Shown in pieces: positions 1-5,233 of a stretch of 5,233 bases of DNA. Below the pieces are notes generated by a model that saw only the letters and a program-made list of their open reading frames with translations, was not told where the DNA came from and ran no database searches. The position numbers were made by a program, and so were the translations under genes. Source of the DNA: Sulfurovum sp. (GTDB taxonomy: Bacteria; Campylobacterota; Campylobacteria; Campylobacterales; Sulfurovaceae); assembly GCA_024763575.1 (NCBI GenBank), contig JANTFF010000072.1, forward strand, positions 1 through 5,233. The letters are read 5' to 3'. Numbering within the stretch: position 1 is the first letter of the stretch; the number at the start of each line of letters is the position of its first letter.

Positions 1-689
1 TAATAGAAGAGATAGATACCAAAGAAGAGACAAAAGATAAACTTTTAGATGAGCTTAATATTGAAAAAGAGCAGATAGATGAGATAAAAAAAGAGAATTT
101 GGATTTGAAATTAGATACTATAACTCCTGTAAAAAAAGAAGAACCTAAACAAGAAGAAAAGATAGAATTGAATAAAGAGGTTGAAAAACCTACTATAAAA
201 GAGGATAAAATCAGAGATAATGAACTATTCATAATAGATGATACTCCATCAAAAGAGAATGATAGTGAATTATTTACAGTAGATACAGAGAAAAAGATAG
301 ATAAAGTAGAAGATGAACTTCTAAATTTTGATGCAAATAGTAAAAATGAAGTTAATTTTGATAATGAAATAAAAAAAGATAATAGTACAAAAATATTAGA
401 TAAAAATGAGATAGATAATATTAAAAATCTCTTAGATAGTGAAGCTCCTGATGATTTATCCCTTGATGATATTATAGAGCCTCCAGTAGCATTAGCAGAG
501 CCTAAAATAGAGAGCAAAAAGAAAAAGAAGAAAAAAGTAAAAAAAACAGAAGAGAGTCAAAAAGAAGAGAGTAAAGTAGCAGTAGATGTCATTACAGATA
601 CAATTAAAGCTATGCCAATAGAAGAGCTACGACAACTACTTCGTGGTACTAAAATAAATATAACTATTGAGTTTCCAAACGATATATAA
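1..689 (+). CDS. Highly acidic, Lys/Glu-rich protein of unknown function (5' end outside window)
   Basis: The reading frame is open from base 3 without a stop, so the gene begins left of the window. The TTG at 99 has no ribosome binding site and is very unlikely to be the true start. About 228 residues are visible. Most are Glu, Asp, Lys, Asn and Ile in a low-complexity, probably disordered or coiled arrangement. Three short motifs of the form (N/S/D)-E-L-(F/L)-x-x-D recur near 219, 264 and 312. A run of seven lysines follows at 516-536. The last ~35 residues (about 579-686, including MPIEELRQLLRGTKINITIE) look like the only folded, conserved part. There is no signal peptide or membrane helix in the visible part. 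In Campylobacter jejuni a 'highly acidic protein' sits at this same place, between fliR and gmk, and I infer this is its counterpart. The stop TAA (687-689) shares one base with the gmk ATG, so the two are probably co-translated. Function is unknown; a link to flagellar export rests only on remembered gene order. Confidence 0.85.
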   Translation, partial: IEEIDTKEETKDKLLDELNIEKEQIDEIKKENLDLKLDTITPVKKEEPKQEEKIELNKEVEKPTIKEDKIRDNELFIIDDTPSKENDSELFTVDTEKKIDKVEDELLNFDANSKNEVNFDNEIKKDNSTKILDKNEIDNIKNLLDSEAPDDLSLDDIIEPPVALAEPKIESKKKKKKKVKKTEESQKEESKVAVDVITDTIKAMPIEELRQLLRGTKINITIEFPNDI

Positions 690-1306
690 TGGGTGGTGCG
701 ATTTTAGTCCTATCAGGACCTAGTGGTGCAGGGAAAAGTACTATTATACATAAATCTGAAACTTATATAGGAGAGTATTACTTCTCTATCTCTACAACTA
801 CTCGTCTTCCTAGAGAGGGAGAGGAAAATGGAGTCGATTACTATTTTGTATCCAAAGAGGAGTTTGAAGAGGATATAAAAGCAGGTCAGTTTTTGGAGTA
901 TGCTACAGTTCATGGAAACTATTATGGAACTTCACTAAAACCTGTGGCAAAGGCATTATCAGAAAATAAGCTTGTAATATTTGATATAGATATACAAGGT
1001 CACCGTTTGGTAGAAGCTAAAATGGGCGATTTGGTAACTTCAGCTTTTATTACACCTCCAACATTAGCTGAACTTAAAAGAAGACTCTATTCTCGCTCTA
1101 CTGATGATAAGAGTATAATAGAAAAAAGAGTTGAAAATGCTAAAAATGAGATAAAAGCTATAAATGAGTTTGATTTTGTAATTATTAATGATGATATAGA
1201 CAAAGCAACAGAAGAGTTTATTACTATTGCAAATGCCTCAAGACTAAAATTAAGTGAAAAAGAGTTAAAAAATCTAATAGTTCATTGGCAAAATAACCCT
1301 TCATAA
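689..1306 (+). CDS. gmk: Guanylate kinase
   Basis: This cytoplasmic enzyme phosphorylates GMP to GDP with ATP and is essential for making GTP and dGTP. The 205 residues match the usual bacterial length. Residues 10-18 form the P-loop GPSGAGKST. Residues 35-43 (STTTRLPRE) and 50-52 (DYY) carry the GMP-binding Ser35, Arg39, Arg42 and Tyr51. Glu70 in FLEYATVHGNYYGTS (68-82) and Asp101 in DIDIQG (99-104) complete the nucleotide site. The lid and adenine-side arginines lie in RRLYSRSTDD (131-140) and at Arg147 in EKRVENA. The ATG at 689 overlaps the upstream stop as TAATG and has no strong ribosome binding site, so translation probably depends on reinitiation from the acidic-protein gene. No key residue appears to be missing. 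The aromatic residue often found in the D-I-D-W-Q-G motif is Ile here, which is a mild variation. Confidence 0.97.
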   Translation: MGGAILVLSGPSGAGKSTIIHKSETYIGEYYFSISTTTRLPREGEENGVDYYFVSKEEFEEDIKAGQFLEYATVHGNYYGTSLKPVAKALSENKLVIFDIDIQGHRLVEAKMGDLVTSAFITPPTLAELKRRLYSRSTDDKSIIEKRVENAKNEIKAINEFDFVIINDDIDKATEEFITIANASRLKLSEKELKNLIVHWQNNPS

Positions 1307-1308
1307 AC

Positions 1309-1335
1309 TTTAAATTAATGAAATATTAGTATAAT
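1309..1335 (+). promoter_or_regulatory. Probable sigma70-type promoter for tatA (and perhaps argS onward)
   Basis: A perfect TATAAT -10 box lies at 1330-1335 in the only sizeable gap of the window (1307-1386). Upstream there are evenly spaced T/A-rich stretches (TTTAAATTAATGAAATATTAG) and no good TTGACA. Campylobacterota housekeeping promoters typically have a strong -10 and a weak periodic AT pattern in place of a -35. Transcription would start near 1341-1343, giving a leader of about 45 bases before the tatA ATG. Read-through from gmk is also possible, since no terminator separates them. Confidence 0.7.
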
Positions 1336-1373
1336 CTCTTAACTAAATCTCAATTTATTGGGATAAAACAATC

Positions 1374-1380
1374 AAAGGAA
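1374..1380 (+). promoter_or_regulatory. Ribosome binding site of tatA
   Basis: AAAGGAA lies seven bases before the ATG at 1387. It is the clearest Shine-Dalgarno sequence in the window and fixes the tatA start. It fits a gene with its own promoter, unlike gmk, which starts on an overlapping stop. Confidence 0.75.
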
Positions 1381-1386
1381 ATAGTA

Positions 1387-1623
1387 ATGGGAATGCCAAG
1401 TATGCCAGAACTACTAGTTATCTTAGCTATAGTAGTACTACTTTTTGGAGCAAAAAAAATACCTGATTTAGCAAAAGGAATGGGTAAAGGGATAAAAGAC
1501 TTCAAAAAAGCTATAAAAGATGATGAAGAGAAAGTAGCAGATGCAAAAGATAGTGTCAAAGAGATAAAAGATGATGCGAAAGAGGCAGTAATAGATACAA
1601 AAGAGACAGCTAAAAAAGCTTAA
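1387..1623 (+). CDS. tatA: Sec-independent (twin-arginine) translocase subunit TatA
   Basis: TatA oligomerises in the inner membrane and forms the passage through which TatBC sends folded proteins with RR signal peptides to the periplasm. The 78 residues show the family pattern: a short N-terminus with Glu8 at the conserved polar position, and one membrane helix (about 9-20). The FG hinge is at 20-21, followed by [20 protein letters not shown] (23-42), the amphipathic helix. A charged tail follows. The tail contains an 11-residue periodicity (residues 53-63, 64-74, then 75-78), each unit starting Ala-Lys. The single helix and the spacing of the amphipathic helix favour TatA/E over TatB, which is usually longer. 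tatC is not in the window. It has its own promoter and ribosome binding site, and lies between gmk and argS as in Campylobacter. Confidence 0.94.
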   Translation: MGMPSMPELLVILAIVVLLFGAKKIPDLAKGMGKGIKDFKKAIKDDEEKVADAKDSVKEIKDDAKEAVIDTKETAKKA

Positions 1624-1627
1624 TTAA

Positions 1628-1651
1628 AGATACCCAATCTCATGGGTATCT
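1628..1651 (+). promoter_or_regulatory. Hairpin between tatA and argS (9-bp perfect stem, 6-base loop)
   Basis: AGATACCCA (1628-1636) pairs perfectly with TGGGTATCT (1643-1651) around the loop ATCTCA. It starts five bases after the tatA stop and ends 16 bases before the argS ATG. It is not followed by a T run on the + strand (CCTACGACGG follows), so it is unlikely to be an efficient intrinsic terminator. On the - strand it is followed by TTTAATTAA, but no - strand gene ends here. It may stabilise the 3' end of tatA mRNA, partly attenuate argS, or mark a processing site. That role is inference; the stem itself is plain in the sequence. Confidence 0.6.
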
Positions 1652-1667
1652 CCTACGACGGAATATT

Positions 1668-3365
1668 ATGAAAATCAAATCAAAACTAAGTACAATTATA
1701 CAAAAAGCATTAAATAATGCTAATATAGAAACCTCTGATATTGTTATATCTGATGCAACCAAACCAGAGTTTGGAGATTACCAATTTAATGGTATTATGA
1801 AACTAGCCAAACAGCTTAGAAAAAATCCTAGAGAGATAGCATCAACTGTAATAGAGAAAATAGATACTACAAATATAATAGAGAAAGTTGAGGTAGCAGG
1901 GCCTGGATTTATCAATATTTGGCTAAGTAATAAATGGTTAGCAAATGAGGCAACAGATATATTAGATGACCCAAGAGTAGGTGTAGGATTTGTAGAAAAA
2001 CCTCAAAAAGTTGTAGTTGACTACTCTGGTCCTAATATGGCAAAACAGATGCATGTGGGACATTTGCGTTCTAGTATTATCGGCGATACAATAGCAACTC
2101 TATTAGAGTTTTTAGGAAATGATGTTATTCGTCAAAACCATATAGGTGATTGGGGTACACAGTTTGGAATGTTAATAGCCTATCTCGAAGAGCAAGGGGC
2201 TGATGGTAACCAAAATCTAAAAGACTTAGAACAGTTTTACAAAGATGCCAAAAAGAGATTTGATGAGAGTGATGAATTTGCCAATAAAGCAAGAGAGTAT
2301 GTAGTCAAAATCCAACAAGGAGACCCACACTGCTTGGAACTGTGGCAAAAGTTTATAGATATATCACTGCAACATTGCGAAGATGTATATAAAAAACTTA
2401 GTGTCAAACTAACAAGAGATGATGTAAGAGCCGAGAGTTTTTATAATCCTAGATTACCAAAAGTAGTAGAGACTCTGCAAAACAGAGGGTTATTAGTTGA
2501 TAGTAATGGAGCAAAATGTGTCTTTTTGGATGGTTCTGATGTACCTGTAATTGTCCAAAAAGGAGATGGTGGGTATCTATATGCTACAACAGATTTAGCA
2601 GGATTAGAGTTTAGAGCCAAAGATTTAAAAGCTAATCGAATATGTTATGTAGTTGATGCAAGACAAGGGGAACACTTCAAACAAGTATTCACTATTGCCA
2701 AGAAGGCTGATATGGTAGATAATAGTGTCCAACTAGAACATATAGCATTTGGGACTATGATGGATAAGAGTGGAAAACCTTTTAAAACAAGAGATGGTGG
2801 AACAGTCAAACTAATAGACCTATTAGATGAAGCAGTAATCAGAGCCAAAGAGACAATCAAGCAGAGAAACACTCATAGTCAAGAAGAGCTAGACAAAGTA
2901 GCTAATGCTATAGGAATTGGTGCAGTAAAATATGCAGATTTGAGTATCAACAGAGAGTCTAATTATCTATTCTCATGGGATAAGATGTTAAGTTTCGATG
3001 GGAATACAGCTCTATATATGCAGTATGCTTATGCTAGAATTGGCTCTATCTTTAGAAAATATGATGGGGAATTAAAGGGGCAAATCATTATAGATGATGA
3101 GATAGAACATAGATTAGCTCTTATAATTTTAAAATTTGAAGATACTCTACTCAAAGCCTCAAAAGAGGCAACACCTCATACTATTACTAGCTATTTATAT
3201 GACTTAGTTACTATATTTATGAAGTTTTATGAACAAAATCCTATACTCAAAGATGATATAGAACCCGATATAAAAATGAGCCGTTTACTGTTATCTAAAT
3301 TGACAGCTAATGTTATTAAAAAAGGGTTGGATATTTTGGGTATTGAGGTTGTGGATAAGATATAA
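1668..3365 (+). CDS. argS: Arginyl-tRNA synthetase (class I)
   Basis: This cytoplasmic enzyme joins arginine to tRNA-Arg using ATP. At 565 residues it is of normal length. The N-terminal tRNA D-loop-recognising domain spans about 1-85, with the characteristic KPEFGDYQFN (32-41). The Rossmann catalytic domain carries the HIGH signature as HVGH at 129-132 within MHVGHLRSSIIGD. NHIGDWGTQFGML (157-169) and YLYATTDLAG (303-312) are also typical. The KMSKS position holds the ArgRS-type variant MMDKSGKPFKTR (364-375); loss of the canonical KMSKS lysines is usual in this family. The C-terminal DALR anticodon-binding domain begins near MQYAYARIGSIFRK (451-464) and ends with KKGLDILGIEV. The ATG at 1668 has only a modest ribosome binding site (GGA at 1660-1662). 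The stop TAA at 3363-3365 overlaps the next gene's ATG by one base. Confidence 0.98.
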   Translation: MKIKSKLSTIIQKALNNANIETSDIVISDATKPEFGDYQFNGIMKLAKQLRKNPREIASTVIEKIDTTNIIEKVEVAGPGFINIWLSNKWLANEATDILDDPRVGVGFVEKPQKVVVDYSGPNMAKQMHVGHLRSSIIGDTIATLLEFLGNDVIRQNHIGDWGTQFGMLIAYLEEQGADGNQNLKDLEQFYKDAKKRFDESDEFANKAREYVVKIQQGDPHCLELWQKFIDISLQHCEDVYKKLSVKLTRDDVRAESFYNPRLPKVVETLQNRGLLVDSNGAKCVFLDGSDVPVIVQKGDGGYLYATTDLAGLEFRAKDLKANRICYVVDARQGEHFKQVFTIAKKADMVDNSVQLEHIAFGTMMDKSGKPFKTRDGGTVKLIDLLDEAVIRAKETIKQRNTHSQEELDKVANAIGIGAVKYADLSINRESNYLFSWDKMLSFDGNTALYMQYAYARIGSIFRKYDGELKGQIIIDDEIEHRLALIILKFEDTLLKASKEATPHTITSYLYDLVTIFMKFYEQNPILKDDIEPDIKMSRLLLSKLTANVIKKGLDILGIEVVDKI

Positions 3366-3691
3366 TGAAAGTTATAATAGTATTAGCTATATTAATTGGA
3401 ATAGCACTACCTATTCTATTTTACAAAAGAGACAAAGATTTAAAAAATCTATTTATATCTCTTCTACTTCTAAGTGGAATTGTCTCTTTGCTTATTATTG
3501 GTAATATAATGCGTTCACTAGCACCTCTATTTATAGCTCATTTTATTGCACTTATTATCTCTTATGGTAGTTATATCGTTTATCTAATTAGAGATAAATT
3601 CTATTGGCATATATATATACTGCCATTTGCTACTTTGGCACTATATGTTATTTTGGCATTTGTAGGTAATAGACATATTTCAGGATTTTGA
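3365..3691 (+). CDS. Small four-helix membrane protein of unknown function
   Basis: I do not recognise this 108-residue protein. It is strongly hydrophobic, with four likely membrane helices at about 2-20, 28-46, 52-75 and 80-100. Positive residues cluster between helices 1 and 2 (KRDKDLK, 21-27) and between 3 and 4 (RDK, 76-78). By the positive-inside rule this places both ends on the periplasmic side. Polar residues within or near helices include Asn47, Arg50, His59 and His82. The size and four helices resemble small multidrug resistance (SMR) exporters, but the conserved membrane glutamate of their first helix is absent. I therefore do not assign it there. Its ATG overlaps the argS stop (TAATG), with a GGA nine bases upstream. 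Its stop overlaps the putative TTG start of the next gene (TTGA). Both overlaps support its being translated and hint that it works with the DUF4105 protein downstream. Confidence 0.82.
   Translation: MKVIIVLAILIGIALPILFYKRDKDLKNLFISLLLLSGIVSLLIIGNIMRSLAPLFIAHFIALIISYGSYIVYLIRDKFYWHIYILPFATLALYVILAFVGNRHISGF
3682..3691 (+). promoter_or_regulatory. Translation start region of the DUF4105 gene: AGGA and TTGA overlap
   Basis: AGGA (3682-3685) lies just two bases before TTG (3688-3690), whose last two bases belong to the TGA stop (3689-3691) of the preceding gene. The frame has a stop at 3670-3672 and no ATG until about 4330, well inside conserved sequence, so the start must be non-ATG. The short spacing suggests reinitiation by ribosomes finishing the upstream gene. 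TTG at 3703 is an alternative, but it removes the Arg-containing n-region of the signal peptide. Confidence 0.55.
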
Positions 3692-5233
3692 TTAGATATA
3701 TTTTGATTATAAATTTTTGTTCTATATTTCTATATAGTTCAGAACTTTACACTAACCCATATTGGCTCAAACTACTTCACTTCAAAAACAGTCAAAGTCA
3801 AATAGATGACACAACATTTTTTTTATCTCCAAATGGTAAAATATCCCCCAAAAATGAACTAATAGCCACCTTACAATCTATCAAAAGAGATAATCCAAAA
3901 GAGGCTAACTCTACACAGTGTCTTTTTCCTGCAAGAACTAGATGGCTAAAAGAGAAACTACCAAATATAAATATAAAAGAGTGTAAAAGTTTAGCTCCTA
4001 AACTCCAAGAACTAAACTTCAAAACTCTATATCTAGTCTATACCTCATCATATATAAACTCTCCTGCTTCAGCATTTGGACATACCTTTTTACGATTTGA
4101 TAAAAATGAAGATACTCCACTACTCTCTTATGGATTAAACTACTCGGCAAAAATAGATAGTAGGGATATATTCTCTTATGCTTACAAAGGAGTTTTTGGT
4201 GGATTTGAAGGAAGATATAGAGTTGCTCCATATTATGATATTGTTAATAGATATTCTAATATCCAAAAAAGAGATATATGGGAGTATAAACTAAATTTCA
4301 CCCCAAAAGAGATAGAAAAAATCACTCTACATATGATAGAGATACAAAGATACTATAGTGACTACTATTTTAATTCTGAAAACTGCTCCTATAATCTATT
4401 GTGGTTTATAGATTTAGCTAGAGATGGATTAAATCTAACTGATGATTTTAACTATATTGTAACTCCTATGGATACTATCAAAGCAATAAAAGAGAAAGGG
4501 CTAATAGAGAAATCTATATTTCGTCCATCAAAAAGAGCTAAAATCGAAAATTTATACTCCTATATCCCACATAAAAAAATAGCAAAAGAGTTTTGGCAAG
4601 AGTCAAATATATCTATATTAAAACCATTAGATATTAATGAACAAAGAGATATTATTGACCTATCTATTCTAAAAGAGAATAATCAAACTATATTAAAATA
4701 TAGAAGTAAACTTGGCATATCAACACCCAAAAAAATAGTCAAAACTAATCCAATTCATAGTAATTTAGCATCAAAACTAAATATAGAACTATCAAATCAA
4801 AATCAGTTACTATATGGTGTTAGAGCTAGTTATCATGATATTTATGATATAGATTATAATTTTAATTTAGGAGAGTATATCTCATTTTTTGATATTCAGA
4901 TGATAAATAATAGACTAGATAGTGCAACTTTTCTAAAAATTGACTCACTAACTTCTATAGATGAACTCTATCAACCTATCTCTTGGGGGCTAGAGTTTGG
5001 ATATAGAGATAATAAACTATTTTCTAGTAGTAGAGGAGGGATTAGTTACTCTATTTTTAATACACTTATATTTTTTGAACCTACTATTGAATTATCTAAT
5101 AATATAGAAATAGGGTATCAAACAGGTATTCTAAAAACTATTGATAAAGTCAAGTTTGGAACTATTATCACAAAAAAATTTGATAAAAATATAAAGATAA
5201 ACTCATTTGTCACATATCAATTTTATAAAAATA
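3688..5233 (+). CDS. Exported DUF4105 / Lnb N-terminal-like protein with beta-barrel-like C-terminal region (3' end outside window)
   Basis: The frame stays open from the stop at 3670 to the window end, giving 515 residues from the TTG at 3688. Residues 1-18 look like a signal peptide: Arg3, then a hydrophobic core, ending YSS before ELYTN. The mature N-terminus (NPYWLKLLHF, 23-32; FFLSPNGK; CLFPARTRWL from Cys78) matches what I recall of proteins carrying the DUF4105 (Lnb N-terminal periplasmic) domain. The core has SPASAFGHTFLRFD with His132, and SENCSYNLLWF with Cys233. A conserved His followed by an Asn-Cys resembles the permuted papain-like (NlpC/P60, LRAT) arrangement, so a thiol hydrolase or acyltransferase activity is possible but unproven. 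After about residue 350 the chain alternates polar and hydrophobic residues with many Tyr, Gly and Asn (LLYGVRASYHDIYDIDYNF and similar), which suggests beta-strands of an outer-membrane barrel or beta-rich domain. It is probably periplasmic or outer-membrane. Base composition matches its neighbours, with no sign of recent transfer. Family members have no well-established function. Confidence 0.85.
   Translation, partial: MIRYILIINFCSIFLYSSELYTNPYWLKLLHFKNSQSQIDDTTFFLSPNGKISPKNELIATLQSIKRDNPKEANSTQCLFPARTRWLKEKLPNINIKECKSLAPKLQELNFKTLYLVYTSSYINSPASAFGHTFLRFDKNEDTPLLSYGLNYSAKIDSRDIFSYAYKGVFGGFEGRYRVAPYYDIVNRYSNIQKRDIWEYKLNFTPKEIEKITLHMIEIQRYYSDYYFNSENCSYNLLWFIDLARDGLNLTDDFNYIVTPMDTIKAIKEKGLIEKSIFRPSKRAKIENLYSYIPHKKIAKEFWQESNISILKPLDINEQRDIIDLSILKENNQTILKYRSKLGISTPKKIVKTNPIHSNLASKLNIELSNQNQLLYGVRASYHDIYDIDYNFNLGEYISFFDIQMINNRLDSATFLKIDSLTSIDELYQPISWGLEFGYRDNKLFSSSRGGISYSIFNTLIFFEPTIELSNNIEIGYQTGILKTIDKVKFGTIITKKFDKNIKINSFVTYQFYKN

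Noticed and set aside
99..101. TTG as the real start of the acidic-protein gene
   Set aside because: There is no Shine-Dalgarno sequence, and the same Lys/Glu-rich frame continues open to the left edge.
1300..1321. TTCAT...ATGAA inverted repeat just after gmk as a possible terminator
   Set aside because: The stem is only five AT-rich base pairs with a long loop and no T run. It would be too weak to stop transcription.
1350..1559. Antisense open frame opposite the tatA gene
   Set aside because: It mirrors the clear TatA coding frame. Its Ser/Phe/Ile-rich composition is what the complement of Lys/Glu-rich AT-biased codons gives, and it has no recognisable domain.
3310..3504. Open + strand frame crossing the argS end and the small membrane-protein gene
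   Set aside because: It overlaps two better-supported frames, and its composition (many Tyr, Trp, Ser, Asn) looks like an out-of-frame reading.
3365..3691. Small multidrug resistance (SMR) transporter identity for the 108-residue protein
   Set aside because: Length and four helices fit, but the essential glutamate of helix 1 is absent and I see no family signature.
3701..3716. TTTTGATTATAAATTT as a promoter for the DUF4105 gene
   Set aside because: It falls inside the signal-peptide coding sequence, just before the conserved mature N-terminus, and no suitable start follows. It is more likely a chance AT-rich match.
3817..3824. Run of eight T in the DUF4105 gene as a phase-variation switch
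   Set aside because: Runs of eight A also occur in tatA (1452-1459) and in the acidic-protein gene (539-546), so such tracts are expected at this base composition. Campylobacterota switching tracts are usually longer G/C runs.
3798..4231. Two adjoining open frames on the - strand
   Set aside because: They lie wholly within the DUF4105 frame, which shows family motifs on the + strand. There is no ribosome binding site or domain evidence for the - strand frames.

Overview
The window is AT-rich (roughly 30% GC by eye), uses many ATA and AGA codons, and carries six genes, all on the + strand and tightly packed. The run 'highly acidic protein - gmk - tatA - argS' is the same order I recall from Campylobacter jejuni (Cj1178c-Cj1175c, downstream of fliR). 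Together with the protein sequences, this points to the phylum Campylobacterota (epsilonproteobacteria). A free-living Sulfurimonas- or Sulfurovum-like member is plausible, but the genus cannot be fixed from this window alone.

Region 1 (1-1306): the 3' part of a very acidic, Lys/Glu-rich, mostly disordered protein runs in from the left edge. Its stop codon overlaps by one base the start of gmk (guanylate kinase). Region 2 (1307-1667): an 80-base gap holds a good TATAAT-type promoter and a clear ribosome binding site for tatA, the small pore-forming subunit of the twin-arginine translocase. A perfect 9-bp hairpin lies between tatA and argS. Region 3 (1668-3365): a complete arginyl-tRNA synthetase. 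Region 4 (3365-5233): argS overlaps by one base a 108-residue four-helix membrane protein of unknown function. That gene overlaps by four bases (TTGA) a DUF4105 / Lnb-N-terminal-like exported protein, which has no ATG near its start and runs off the right edge.

The layout suggests a mixed housekeeping operon: nucleotide metabolism, Tat export and tRNA charging, followed by a translationally coupled two-gene envelope module. The housekeeping genes look intact and ordinary. The least understood parts are the acidic protein at the left, the 108-residue membrane protein, and the DUF4105 protein with its conserved His and Cys motifs and beta-barrel-like C-terminal half. I saw no tRNA, rRNA, CRISPR array, insertion sequence or phage gene. 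No gap exceeds about 80 bases.
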